DNA from: Rhodococcus qingshengii JCM 15477
Lineage (GTDB): Bacteria; Actinomycetota; Actinomycetes; Mycobacteriales; Mycobacteriaceae
Reading direction: 5' to 3'
NCBI RefSeq assembly: GCF_023221595.1
Contig: NZ_CP096563.1
Coordinates: 5,017,001 to 5,081,000 of the forward strand
Length of the DNA stretch: 64,000 nucleotides
Shown here: one piece after another, positions 25,631-36,360 of the stretch
Position numbering within the stretch: the first letter of the stretch is position 1
Layout: each line of letters begins with the position of its first letter
Notes under the pieces: generated by a model
Database searches by the model: none
What the model was told of the DNA's origin: nothing
The model's input: the letters and a program-made list of their open reading frames with translations, nothing else
Position numbers and translations under genes: made by a program

Positions 25631-26496
25631 CGATCATCTCCCCACTCCTGCGCGGCCTGTGCGACGACGCAGCACTTTTCCCACCCGGCAATGCTTCTCT
25701 CGCCGAAGCAATTCCGGCCCACGCCGCCTACCTGCAGGCGGACTACGACGCACTGGTCGGGCCTTTCGTTTTTCCCGCGCCTCGACTGAGCGAACTGGCT
25801 GCGTACGTTTCAGCGGACAGCCCGGTGACGCTGAGTCTGACCGTGCCGGCCGGCCCATCCGATACGGCGGCCGCACTCTCGAACGCGCTCGCCATCCCTG
25901 GTGTTCACGTCGCCGCCGTCGAGGTGGGAATTCCTGACGGGTTGGACGCCGATGCGGCCTTCGAGGAACTCTCTCGTGTCCATGCCGCTCATCCCGACGT
26001 CGACATTTTTGTCGAGGTGCCTCGAGGTGATCGGCGCGCGGGCTATCTCACAGCTCTCGAAACTGCCGGGCATTCCGCAAAGTTTCGCACCGGCGGGATT
26101 GTCGCCGAGGCGTACCCGAACGAGGAAGAGCTCGCCGATGCGGTGATATCCGTTGTCCGAGCGAATATCCCGTTCAAGGCGACTGCGGGACTGCACCACG
26201 GTGTGCGCAACACCGATCCGGAAACAGGCTTCGAGCAACACGGCTTCCTCAACATCATGGTGGCCGTCGACGCGGCGAGGCGGGGCGCCGATCGTTCGGA
26301 AATTGTTGCTGCACTGTCTCAGCGCGATGGAAAATCGATCGCGCAAGCCCTGGCCGACCTCACCGAGGACGAGGCCGGCGAGGTGCGTCGCCGATTCCTC
26401 TCGTTCGGTACCTGCAGCATCTCGGACCCTCTGACCGAGCTGGAAGGCCTCGGGTTGATCGTCCGCTCCGACAAAACCGAAGGAACTCTCGTATGA
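25627..26496 (+). CDS. Conserved protein of unknown function, middle gene of the homogentisate operon
   Basis: 289 residues. I do not recognise a named family. Alternating helix/strand pattern with segments such as HVAAVEVGIPDG, VDIFVEVPRG, SAKFRTGGIVAEAYPNEEELADAVISVVRANIPFKATAGLHHGVRN suggests a TIM-barrel fold; KFRTGG and the Lys in PFKATAGLHH look like an active-site face. It is joined by ATGA overlaps to hmgA on its left and fahA on its right, which argues strongly for a role in the same pathway. The step left open between these enzymes is cis-trans isomerisation of maleylacetoacetate, normally glutathione-dependent, and rhodococci use mycothiol instead. That assignment is inference; a structural or regulatory role is also possible. 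Confidence 0.85.
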   Translation: MTIISPLLRGLCDDAALFPPGNASLAEAIPAHAAYLQADYDALVGPFVFPAPRLSELAAYVSADSPVTLSLTVPAGPSDTAAALSNALAIPGVHVAAVEVGIPDGLDADAAFEELSRVHAAHPDVDIFVEVPRGDRRAGYLTALETAGHSAKFRTGGIVAEAYPNEEELADAVISVVRANIPFKATAGLHHGVRNTDPETGFEQHGFLNIMVAVDAARRGADRSEIVAALSQRDGKSIAQALADLTEDEAGEVRRRFLSFGTCSISDPLTELEGLGLIVRSDKTEGTLV

Positions 26497-27683
26497 CTGT
26501 CACGACCATCGACATTCCCGCCGACTCACTGTTCGGTCTCGACAATCTGCCGTACGGGGTCTTCTCCCCCGCGGGAGGGTTACCGCGTGTCGGTGTGCGC
26601 GTCGCCGAATCGGTGGTCGATCTCGCAGCGACACTAGGTGATTCCGTCTTCTCCGAACCGACTCTGAACGCGTTCATGGCTCAGGGACGAGATCAGTGGG
26701 TATCGGTGCGAAACCGGATCACGGAGCTCGTGACTAGCGAAATAGACTCGAATGCAGTGTTTTCCGTTGATTCGGTGACAATGCATTTGCCGATCGCAGT
26801 GGCCGATTACGTCGACTTCTACGCCTCGGAGAATCACGCAACCAACCTCGGGCGGTTGTTCCGCCCGGACGCAGCCCCCTTGATGCCGAACTGGAAGCAT
26901 CTTCCCGTCGGATACCACGGGCGCTCGAGCACCGTCGTCGTCTCCGGCACCGACATCGTTCGTCCCTGCGGACAGCGGAAGGCACCCGATCAGGAAAGCC
27001 CGGACTTCGGACCGTCCCGGCGCCTCGACATCGAAGCCGAGATGGGATTCATCGTCGGAACTCCCTCGAAGATGGGCGATTCCATCACCCCGGACGAATT
27101 TGCCGAGCACGTCTTCGGCGCCGTCGTCGTGAACGACTGGTCTGCCCGAGACATCCAGGCGTGGGAGTACGTGCCCCTCGGTCCGAACCTGGGGAAGAGT
27201 TTCGCGACCTCCATCTCACCGTGGGTCGTACCCTTGCTCGCTCTCGAAGCAGCCCGAATCGACACTCCGGTGCAGGATCCCGAACCGCTTTCCTATCTGC
27301 GTGGTGAAGAGAAGTGGGGGCTGGACATCGACCTGGCCGTCGAGTGGAACGGTCACGTCGTCTCCCGGCCGCCCTACGCCCAGATGTACTGGTCGCCTGC
27401 GCAGATGCTCGCGCACACCACCATCAACGGCGCAGCAGCGAGCACCGGCGATCTCTTCGCGTCCGGAACCATTTCCGGACCGGACAAAGATCAGCGCGGC
27501 GCCTTCATCGAGTTGACGTGGGGCGGCAAGGAACCCGTAGCTGTGGGCTCCGAGACCCGTACCTTTCTCGAAGACGGCGACACCATCGCCATCTCAGCCA
27601 CCGCTCCCGGCGTCGGCGGATCACGAATCGGCTTCGGGGATGTTCACGCTCGGATCCTGCCTGCAACGCAAACCGAAAGATAG
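26493..27683 (+). CDS. fahA: Fumarylacetoacetase
   Basis: Hydrolyses fumarylacetoacetate to fumarate and acetoacetate, the last step of tyrosine breakdown. 396 residues. N-terminal FAH_N domain (LPYGVFSPAGGLPRVGVRVAESVVDLAATLG) and catalytic domain with YVDFYASENHATNLGRLFR, GYHGRSSTVVVSGT, ExE metal ligands in LDIEAEMGFIVG, FGAVVVNDWSARDIQAWEYVPLGPNLGKSF and the late TWGGKEP region. ATGA overlap with the unknown gene upstream. The reading ends 70 bp before a SAM-type riboswitch of the next gene. Confidence 0.96.
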   Translation: MTVTTIDIPADSLFGLDNLPYGVFSPAGGLPRVGVRVAESVVDLAATLGDSVFSEPTLNAFMAQGRDQWVSVRNRITELVTSEIDSNAVFSVDSVTMHLPIAVADYVDFYASENHATNLGRLFRPDAAPLMPNWKHLPVGYHGRSSTVVVSGTDIVRPCGQRKAPDQESPDFGPSRRLDIEAEMGFIVGTPSKMGDSITPDEFAEHVFGAVVVNDWSARDIQAWEYVPLGPNLGKSFATSISPWVVPLLALEAARIDTPVQDPEPLSYLRGEEKWGLDIDLAVEWNGHVVSRPPYAQMYWSPAQMLAHTTINGAAASTGDLFASGTISGPDKDQRGAFIELTWGGKEPVAVGSETRTFLEDGDTIAISATAPGVGGSRIGFGDVHARILPATQTER

Positions 27684-27753
27684 TGATTGACAACTGTTTG
27701 ATTCACGCTGATCTGATGTCCGGAATTCCTTGCCTCACGATTCTCCGAAGATA

Positions 27754-27856
27754 AGCTGGACTAACCATCCAGAGCGATCGAGAGTCCTGGCTCCGTGACG
27801 TCGCAGCAACCCCCTCTGCTGAGGTGCGGGTGCTTTCTGCCAGGTCCGATGGAGGA
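27754..27856 (+). promoter_or_regulatory. SAM-family riboswitch (S-box / SAM-I-IV-variant-like) covering the next gene's ribosome site
   Basis: The segments GAGAGTCCTGGCTCCGTGAC, GCAGCAACCCCC and GAGGTGCGGGTGCTTTCTGCC occur in the order and spacing of the SAM-clan aptamer (compare CTGGC-C-GATGA-ACC-GGCAACC and AAGGTGC of the S-box). CCATC (27765-27769) can pair with GATGG (27848-27852) as the closing P1 stem. The last two bases of that stem are the first two of the GGAGGA ribosome site (27851-27856), which points to translational shut-off when SAM is bound. The exact subclass needs a covariance model. Confidence 0.8.
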
Positions 27857-27859
27857 CTC

Positions 27860-29752
27860 GTGCCAGGCGATCGACCCCGTACCTCAGTGGGGACAGCAGC
27901 TGTCATCGTGATCGTGGGTGGTGGACCCCGCGGGACCGGCGTACTCGAGCGGATCCTCGCTCACGAATCGGTGAACGCCGATCCCACACCGATCGAACTT
28001 CACGTTGTCGACCCGTATCCGGCAGGCGCCGGCCGTATTTGGCGAGGCAGCCAGGCGCCGCTTCTGTGGATGAATTCGACAACCGCGGACGTCACGATGT
28101 TCACCGACGAGACCACCGCCGTGATCGGCCCGGTGCTGCCGGGTCCGACCCTCGCGGAATGGGTCGCCGAGCGCTCGGCTGAGCTTGCCGAATTCCCAGA
28201 AATCGCAGCAGAAGTTCCGACGCTCACCCCGTCGTCGTTTGCATCGAGGTCACTGCAGAGCCGATACCTGAACTGGGTGTTCGAGACTGCAGTCGACTCC
28301 GCGCCAGCGCACGTCGACGTTCGAGTTCATCGACGATCCGTGGTCGACATCGTGAACGTCGGCGAGACACAGACAGTTCATCTGGACGACGGAGCTGTCA
28401 TCGACGCGACGACCGTCCTTCTCGCACAGGGGCACCCCGATGCGTTGCCTGCCCCACGCGAAACCGCGCTGACCAGCTTCGCGTCCGATCACGGGTTGAC
28501 GTATGTGGGTCCGGGCTACACTGCCGATCTCGACGCCGATGTCATTCCCGAAGGCGAACCGGTTCTGATCGCCGGACTCGGGCTGGCTTTCATCGACTGG
28601 ATGGTTCTCCTCGCCGAGAGCCGTGGCGGCATCTTCGAACGCGGTGAAGACGGCGTCCTCACTTACGCTCCCTCGGGTCGGGAACCCCTGTTGTATGCCG
28701 GATCTCGTCGCGGGGTGCCGTATCATTCCAAGATTTCGTACTCGATCGCTGACGCGCGGCCACCGCTACCGCGGTTCTTCACCGCTGATCTCGTTCCCGG
28801 CGACGGACCGTTGGATTTCCGAAACGACATCTGGCCCTTGGCGTCGAAAGAACTGGCAGGCGCCCACTATTACGAGCTGTTCGCATCTCATCCGGATCGG
28901 ACAGTGGGCACCTGGGAGGAGTTCGACGCCGAATTCGCCTCGCTGGCTTGGGGATCGCCTCGATTGCAGGAACTGGTCGAGAACGCAGTCCCGAAGCCGG
29001 AAGACCGTATCGATCTCGAGCGGCTGAACCGCCCACTCGGCGGTGAGCGCTACGACGGGCTTGCCGAGGTCCAGTCCCGGATCACCGAATACATCTCGGC
29101 AGATGTCGCGCGGAGGTCGGACCCGTATTTCAGCGCCGACGCGGCTGTCTTCTCAGCGCTGCTGTCGACGTACATGACCGTCGGAGAATTGTTGCGGCGC
29201 GGCAGAATCCCGGCCGAATCCGTCGCCAAGGACGTCGAGGGTTGGCTTCATTCGTTCTTCAGTTTCATCGCCAGTGGTCCGCCGCCCGAGCGTTTGGAAC
29301 AGTTGGTCGCCCTCAACGAGGCGGGCATCGTCCAGTTCCTCGGGCCGGATTCGGTGTTCTCCACCGAGATCGACCCGGCAACGGGGGCTGGGATCTTTGT
29401 CGCGCGCAGTGCGTCGCACACCGACATCGTGGCCGCGAACACCCTCGTCGAAGCACGCTTGCCGGTTGCGTCCATCAGCGCGAGCGGTGACTTGCTCCTG
29501 CGGACGCTTCACGGTCGGGGCGAGGCAGTCGAACTTCGTGCGACCGTGGACAGTTCGGCGAAGCTCGCCGTCGACGGTACTTCACGAATTCTCGACCGGA
29601 ACAACACTGCTCATCCTCGCCGCTTCGCGGCCGGGCCGTGGGTTGCAGGCCACAACTGGTCGGCGGCTTTCCCTCGTCCCCGTACCAATGCAGGGTTCTT
29701 CCGGCACAACGACGCCCTGGCGGCGGAGATTTTGGGCGCTGCGCGCCTGTGA
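27860..29752 (+). CDS. FAD/NAD(P)-binding oxidoreductase under SAM riboswitch control
   Basis: 630 residues from GTG 27860, chosen because GGAGGA stands four bases before it; the open frame upstream is riboswitch. The N-terminal dinucleotide fold is plain: VIVIVGGGPRGTGVLERIL. It belongs to the COG4529-like FAD/NAD(P)-binding group (a GRIWRGSQAPLLWMNSTTADVTMFTDE block follows), related to lysine/ornithine N-monooxygenase-like flavoproteins. A second nucleotide-binding motif appears in GEPVLIAGLGLAFIDWMVLLAE. The reaction is unknown. Control by a SAM aptamer suggests a job in methionine, cysteine or sulfur metabolism. The stop codon lies inside the left arm of a perfect hairpin terminator. Confidence 0.85.
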   Translation: MPGDRPRTSVGTAAVIVIVGGGPRGTGVLERILAHESVNADPTPIELHVVDPYPAGAGRIWRGSQAPLLWMNSTTADVTMFTDETTAVIGPVLPGPTLAEWVAERSAELAEFPEIAAEVPTLTPSSFASRSLQSRYLNWVFETAVDSAPAHVDVRVHRRSVVDIVNVGETQTVHLDDGAVIDATTVLLAQGHPDALPAPRETALTSFASDHGLTYVGPGYTADLDADVIPEGEPVLIAGLGLAFIDWMVLLAESRGGIFERGEDGVLTYAPSGREPLLYAGSRRGVPYHSKISYSIADARPPLPRFFTADLVPGDGPLDFRNDIWPLASKELAGAHYYELFASHPDRTVGTWEEFDAEFASLAWGSPRLQELVENAVPKPEDRIDLERLNRPLGGERYDGLAEVQSRITEYISADVARRSDPYFSADAAVFSALLSTYMTVGELLRRGRIPAESVAKDVEGWLHSFFSFIASGPPPERLEQLVALNEAGIVQFLGPDSVFSTEIDPATGAGIFVARSASHTDIVAANTLVEARLPVASISASGDLLLRTLHGRGEAVELRATVDSSAKLAVDGTSRILDRNNTAHPRRFAAGPWVAGHNWSAAFPRPRTNAGFFRHNDALAAEILGAARL

Positions 29753-29788
29753 GCGGTTAGGGAGTCCAGAGACTCCCTAACCGCTCAC
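29749..29788. terminator. Perfect 18-bp hairpin terminator between convergent genes
   Basis: Arms GTGAGCGGTTAGGGAGTC and its exact complement around a CAGA loop. The left arm contains the TGA stop of the FAD-binding protein gene; the right arm is 17 bp from the stop of the Clp gene on the other strand. It lacks a T-tract, so it may act mainly as a bidirectional block or mRNA 3'-end stabiliser. Confidence 0.75.
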
Positions 29789-29804
29789 GGGGGCTGTGCC
29801 CCTC

Positions 29805-32228
<2,424 letters not shown>

Positions 32229-32250
32229 TCCGAAGCCTCCTTGCAGAAAG

Positions 32251-32269
32251 TTGAGCGTTACTGACTCAA
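32251..32269 (-). promoter_or_regulatory. HAIR-like operator (HspR site) ahead of the ClpC-like gene
   Basis: TTGAGC-N7-ACTCAA, compared with the HspR-associated inverted repeat CTTGAGT-N7-ACTCAAG: exact 7-bp spacing and 11 of 12 of the inner arm bases. It lies 23-41 bp upstream of the start codon, before an AAGGAGG ribosome site, where bound HspR would block transcription. Confidence 0.7.
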
Positions 32270-32342
32270 TTAACGTGCATGGGGCTCGATCAATTCCCGC
32301 GGCCTCAGATTTGTTTCAACACCATCCAGTCGCCGATCGTTC

Positions 32343-32858
32343 TCAACTACCGAAAGATCCGGTAGACCGACCGACCGGGTACGCCTCGACGCGCATGATC
32401 ACCGATCCCGCGCAGGGACCACTCTTGATGTCGGTACGCCACGAACCTTTCAGACTGCCATCGGGCTGAGGTGTGTAATACGCCTCGGAGTGCGCCGGTG
32501 CCCACACCTTGGGCACGCCCTCCCCCTGGTAGCAATCCCACTCCCAGTCATAGGGGTGCACCCAACTGGTTCCGTCCCAGGTGTATCGAGCAGGCTGCGG
32601 CAACGTCGGATTGGCGGGAGCCGGACCGCCGACCACTGTGGCGATACAGACTCCGCTCGAGCAATCCGTCTCGAACGTGTATGTATCGGAGAAATCCGGC
32701 TCCCACTGGCTGGCGGCCAGACTTGTGCCCGTCTTGGTCGCGGCGAAACGCTTGAGCGAGTAATCACCGGACCAATTCGCATCCGCAGCCCCCGCGGGCA
32801 TCGCTCCGGCGACAAACCACGTAGCAACGAGAGCAACCACCAACAATGACTTCCGCAT
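32343..32858 (-). CDS. Secreted protein of unknown function
   Basis: 171 residues with a Sec signal peptide (MRKSLLVVALVATWFVAGAMPAGAA, cleavage after AGA-A). The mature part is rich in Trp, Tyr and Pro with four Cys in pairs (DCSSGVC and two later: DCYQGEG, SGPCAG), which suits an extracytoplasmic disulfide-bonded beta protein. The pattern SGDYSLKRFAATKTGTSLAASQWEPDFSDTYTF ... LPQPARYTWDGTSWVHPYDWEWDC looks like a small secreted family of mycolic-acid actinobacteria. Function is not known. It stands alone between the MFS and Clp genes. Confidence 0.8.
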   Translation of the reverse strand: MRKSLLVVALVATWFVAGAMPAGAADANWSGDYSLKRFAATKTGTSLAASQWEPDFSDTYTFETDCSSGVCIATVVGGPAPANPTLPQPARYTWDGTSWVHPYDWEWDCYQGEGVPKVWAPAHSEAYYTPQPDGSLKGSWRTDIKSGPCAGSVIMRVEAYPVGRSTGSFGS

Positions 32859-32870
32859 GCGTGAAGTGAA

Positions 32871-34070
32871 TCACAAGCCATGTCCGAATTGTCGGATACT
32901 GACCACAAGAACACCGACGACGATCAGCACCAGCGAAACCAACGGCAATGCTCCCGCACCCCAGTCCGCCAAGATCAGCCCGCCTACGACGCCGCCCGCT
33001 GCGATCGCCGAATTGAAGATCGTCACGAAAACCGATTGCGCAGTGTCCACAGCGTCGCCCGTCGTATCCGCGAGCGCCGTCTGAAGGAGAGTGGGAGCGC
33101 CTCCGAATGCCACGCCCCATACCGCAACGCTGAGTGCGATCACTGCGAAGCTGTCACCGCCGACGCCCAACGCCGTCAAAGCTGCGGCAAAGACCACCAA
33201 GCTCAGCACGGTGAGACTTCGAAGGGCCCGGTCGACAAACACCCCGACCACACCGATGCCCACGAAGGCGAAAAGTCCGAACACGAACAAGACGATTCCC
33301 AACTGATCGCCGAAACCGATGCGATCCAGAAACGCCGCCAGATACGTGTACACGATGTTGTGCGCGAGGATCCACAAGAACGCGACAAACAGAATCGGTC
33401 GTACGCCAGGCAGGACCAAGACTTTCCGCACCGGCAGCTGCCGATCCGCTTGTTGCCCGGGAAAGTCCGGCATCACCGTGAGTATCCACGCGACCAGAAG
33501 TAGCGCAGCAACCGACATCACGGCGAAGACGACGCGCCAATCGGCCAGGGTCCCGAGCCACGCCCCCATCGGAACGCCGATTGCCAACGCGATCGGCTGT
33601 CCGACGGAGGCAACCGCAACGGCCCGCCCCTGCAGGTGAGGGGGCGACATCCTGCGTGCGTACCCGGCAAGCAACCCCCACACCACACCTGCCGCCATAC
33701 CGGCCAGAAACCGAACACCCAAGGTGAGAACAAGATTCGACGAAAGCGCTGTCACCAGATTGAAGACACCGAACCCCAGAATCGCCGACACCAGGACAGC
33801 ACGCCGTCGCAATCCTCGGGTCAATGCGATCAGTGGTACCGCCCCGACGACGGAACCCAATGCGTATGCGGTGACCAATTGCCCTGCGCCGGAGACTGAT
33901 ACGGACAACCCTGACCCGATCTGCACCAGTAGTCCGGCCGGCATGGTTTCGGTTGTGATCGCTATGAAGCCTGCCATTGCGAGTGCCGACAACCCGGCCA
34001 GCGGTAGTGTCCGGACGGAATCGGTCTCCGCCAGTGCCGAAGTCGCCGTCCCGTCCGAGTTCGAGCTCAC
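32871..34070 (-). CDS. MFS transporter (DHA1-type)
   Basis: 399 residues, twelve predicted helices. The motif-A-like loop between helices 2 and 3 reads GSVVGAVPLIALTRGLRRRAVLV, and helix 5 has the exporter-like GVPMGAWLGTLADWR. Closest in layout to arabinose-efflux/chloramphenicol-type drug:H+ antiporters. The start overlaps the stop of the upstream dehydrogenase by four bases. The pair is divergent from a CGNR regulator with two operator-like repeats between, so its expression is probably induced by the compound the regulator detects. Confidence 0.9.
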   Translation of the reverse strand: MSSNSDGTATSALAETDSVRTLPLAGLSALAMAGFIAITTETMPAGLLVQIGSGLSVSVSGAGQLVTAYALGSVVGAVPLIALTRGLRRRAVLVSAILGFGVFNLVTALSSNLVLTLGVRFLAGMAAGVVWGLLAGYARRMSPPHLQGRAVAVASVGQPIALAIGVPMGAWLGTLADWRVVFAVMSVAALLLVAWILTVMPDFPGQQADRQLPVRKVLVLPGVRPILFVAFLWILAHNIVYTYLAAFLDRIGFGDQLGIVLFVFGLFAFVGIGVVGVFVDRALRSLTVLSLVVFAAALTALGVGGDSFAVIALSVAVWGVAFGGAPTLLQTALADTTGDAVDTAQSVFVTIFNSAIAAGGVVGGLILADWGAGALPLVSLVLIVVGVLVVSIRQFGHGL

Positions 34071-34969
34071 CTCGTCGGTGTTTCGGGACTGCCTTCACCC
34101 GACTGGCCGGAACGGACCAGTTCTGCAATAGACGCCCAGTCCATCTCGCCCTGACCGTTCGCCAGAGCCTGAGCGAGCACGCCTCGAAGTACGCCACCGA
34201 ACGGCAAATCCAGATCGACGCTGTCGGCGGCGTCGAGCGCAAGCCTCAAATCCTTGAGGCCCAGAGCTGTGGTGAATCCTGCAGGCTCGTACTGACGCGT
34301 CGCGACGAGGTTTCCGTAGCTGGAGTAGACCGGCCCCGGGAAGATCGTCGAGGTCAGCAGTTCTACGAGTTGGCTTCCGTCCACACCTGACCTCTCCCCC
34401 AATGTGATTGCCTCGCCCAAGGATTGAATCGCGGCGAGGATGAGGTAATTGCCGATGATCTTGACGATGTTGGCCTGCTCCGGACGCTCACCTTGTGGCC
34501 ACGTGCGAGCACCGATGACGTCGAGGAAGGGTTGCACTCGCTCGAGGAGGGAACTGTCGCCGGCGGCGATGATGTTCAACTGGCCAGCCTGAGCAACAGA
34601 AACGCGTCCGAACACCGGCGCCGCGATGTACCCGATGCCGTACTCGGCGTGCAGTGCGGCGGCGCGCTTGGCAAGGTCGACGCTGACGGTGGCCATGTTG
34701 ACGTGCACGGTTCCACTCGGAACGGATGCGAGGACGGCGGGATCCAGAATGGCCGAAGACACGGCCGAATCATCTGCCAACATCGACAGCACAACACCGG
34801 ACTGGAATGCCTCGGCAACGGTTTTCGCGCCGATCGCCCCTTCCTCGACCAGTTCGGCTACCGCTTCAGGGCTGCGATTCCACACCGTCACGTCGAAGCC
34901 TGCGCCCAGTAGATTTCGAGCGATGGGACGACCCATCGCGCCCAAGCCGACCACGGAAACAGAAGTCAT
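34067..34969 (-). CDS. NAD(P)-dependent beta-hydroxyacid dehydrogenase family protein
   Basis: 300 residues. Rossmann start SVVGLGAMGRPIARNLLGAGFDVTVWNRSPE, then the APVFG substrate loop (a variant of the usual DAPVSGG), and the catalytic-Lys helix KIIGNYLILAAIQSLGEAITLGERSGVD (family pattern K-x-x-x-N). Members oxidise 3-hydroxyisobutyrate, tartronate semialdehyde or act as imine reductases; the APVFGR variant is seen in the less characterised, imine-reductase-like side of the family. ATG 34969 has GAGGG six bases upstream. First gene of the operon with the MFS exporter. Confidence 0.88.
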   Translation of the reverse strand: MTSVSVVGLGAMGRPIARNLLGAGFDVTVWNRSPEAVAELVEEGAIGAKTVAEAFQSGVVLSMLADDSAVSSAILDPAVLASVPSGTVHVNMATVSVDLAKRAAALHAEYGIGYIAAPVFGRVSVAQAGQLNIIAAGDSSLLERVQPFLDVIGARTWPQGERPEQANIVKIIGNYLILAAIQSLGEAITLGERSGVDGSQLVELLTSTIFPGPVYSSYGNLVATRQYEPAGFTTALGLKDLRLALDAADSVDLDLPFGGVLRGVLAQALANGQGEMDWASIAELVRSGQSGEGSPETPTR

Positions 34970-34991
34970 GGATTTCCCTCTCGAAAGTGCT

Positions 34992-35058
34992 GAACCATCT
35001 AAGACGGTTCAAGACTCTCACACGGGTACAGTTGCTGTCGAACCGGTTGAGATGGTTC
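34992..35058. promoter_or_regulatory. Two inverted operator copies between dehydrogenase-MFS and CGNR regulator 2
   Basis: GAACCATCT-AAGACGGTTC (34992-35010) and GAACCGGTTGAGATGGTTC (35040-35058). The second is the reverse complement of the first with 16 of 19 bases the same, and each is itself a GAACC...GGTTC palindrome. One copy lies close to each divergent start, 48 bp apart centre to centre, as expected for a regulator controlling itself and its target. Confidence 0.65.
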
Positions 35059-35077
35059 GCCACGAAGGAGGACGAAA

Positions 35078-35656
35078 GTGAACGAAGCAGGAGCTGATCA
35101 ATCCGCTCGGGACGTGTTTCGACTCGACAACGACACGCTCGCCTTCCGCTTCACCGCCACCCTCACCAATCGGAACGGCTCGAGGTTCGAACGACTCACG
35201 AGCCCGCAGCGACTCGAATTATGGTTACGCGCCAACGATCTGATGGACGCCCCCGCAACCGCGACAGAAGACGACCTCCGCGGCGCGCAGGATTTACGTG
35301 AGGCCATTCATCGCATCGGAACCGCCGTATGCGAGAACCGCCGTGCCTCACGCACCGATGTCGGGATCGTCAACACCGCATCCGAGCTCGGTGATGCCCA
35401 CCTCGTCCTCGAGAGTGGCCGGGCCCTCTGGAAATCAGCCGGAGACAATCCGATCCGTGACGCTTTGTCGATAGTGGCTGCCGACGCGATCGCGGTGCTC
35501 GGCGGAGCCGACCGGGACCGCGTCAAAGCCTGCCAGGGCGACGGGTGCACCGGCCTCTACGTCGACACCAGTCGCGGCAACAACCGACGCTGGTGCTCGA
35601 TGAACATCTGCGGAAACAAAGCCAAGAAATCCGCGATGACCGCTCGCGCCGACTAG
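35078..35656 (+). CDS. CGNR zinc-finger (ABATE-domain) transcriptional regulator, copy 2
   Basis: 192 residues from GTG 35078 with AAGGAGG upstream. ABATE domain in the first two thirds (RLTSPQRLELWLRANDLMDAPATATEDDLRGAQDLREAIHRIG), then the zinc finger KACQGDGCTGLYVDTSRGNNRRWCSMNICGNKAKKSAM; the eponymous motif is CGNK, a conservative change. Divergent from the dehydrogenase-MFS operon with paired operators between. Same design as the CGNR/EamA pair at 12.7-14.3 kb. The stop is part of a CTAG shared with the convergent channel gene. Confidence 0.9.
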   Translation: MNEAGADQSARDVFRLDNDTLAFRFTATLTNRNGSRFERLTSPQRLELWLRANDLMDAPATATEDDLRGAQDLREAIHRIGTAVCENRRASRTDVGIVNTASELGDAHLVLESGRALWKSAGDNPIRDALSIVAADAIAVLGGADRDRVKACQGDGCTGLYVDTSRGNNRRWCSMNICGNKAKKSAMTARAD

Positions 35657-36282
35657 CTCATCTCACCTTCACCGCGACTCCATTTCGCCGCCACTCGGTT
35701 CCACAGCTTCTCGATCGGCGTCGACAGCAGGAGAAGAAACAGCGGGAAGTACGACGTCACCGGAACGAGCACACTGACGAGCAGCGCCACCACCATGATC
35801 AGGAAAGTGACGATTTCAGCGGTGAAATGCGGCTTCGCATTCTCTTCGCTCAACGACGGGTTGCGGACCAGACCCCACGCGACCACCGCCAGGCACGCAG
35901 CACTGGCTGCCATTGTCCCGATGTAGAGAGCCCTGGTCCCGAGATCCTGCGACGGCGCTGCAACGAGCGCTGTCGGGAAGGGCAGGAACACGATGGTCAT
36001 CACCCACAACCCCAGTCCGCGAACGACCACCTTGTCCGCGTCGACCACAAAACGAAGCAGCCGATGCTGCGACCACCAGAGCCGGAAGATCACCAGAAAG
36101 CTCAGGGCGAACGAGTAGAACTGCGCAGCGTGATCGCGCAGCAGTTCTGACGTGGTGCCGTGGTGGTCACTGGTGAGTTCGACCAGCGGCAGTACGAGCA
36201 GCGTGATCGCAATGGCGACAATCGCGTCGATGAAAGTGACGTAGCGCTCGAAGTAGCGGGTGCGTTCCGCAATCTCAGCCAT
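35653..36282 (-). CDS. TMEM175-like (DUF1211) integral membrane protein, probable potassium channel
   Basis: 209 residues starting at ATG 36282 (MAEIAERTRYFERYVTF); the open frame upstream has no conserved sequence and runs over an intergenic region. Six predicted helices as in bacterial TMEM175, with a degenerate form of the first-helix R-x-F-S-D filter signature, here RYVTFIDAIVAIAITLLVLPL. Bacterial homologues form potassium-conducting tetramers. The C-terminal tail is short and charged. Ends in a CTAG shared with the CGNR gene. Confidence 0.85.
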   Translation of the reverse strand: MAEIAERTRYFERYVTFIDAIVAIAITLLVLPLVELTSDHHGTTSELLRDHAAQFYSFALSFLVIFRLWWSQHRLLRFVVDADKVVVRGLGLWVMTIVFLPFPTALVAAPSQDLGTRALYIGTMAASAACLAVVAWGLVRNPSLSEENAKPHFTAEIVTFLIMVVALLVSVLVPVTSYFPLFLLLLSTPIEKLWNRVAAKWSRGEGEMS

Positions 36283-36360
36283 TGCGGAAGCATAAGCCTC
36301 ACAACAGGAAACAGACCGGCGACGCCACTTTCCGGAAGCAGGTATCCGGAAACATACAAT

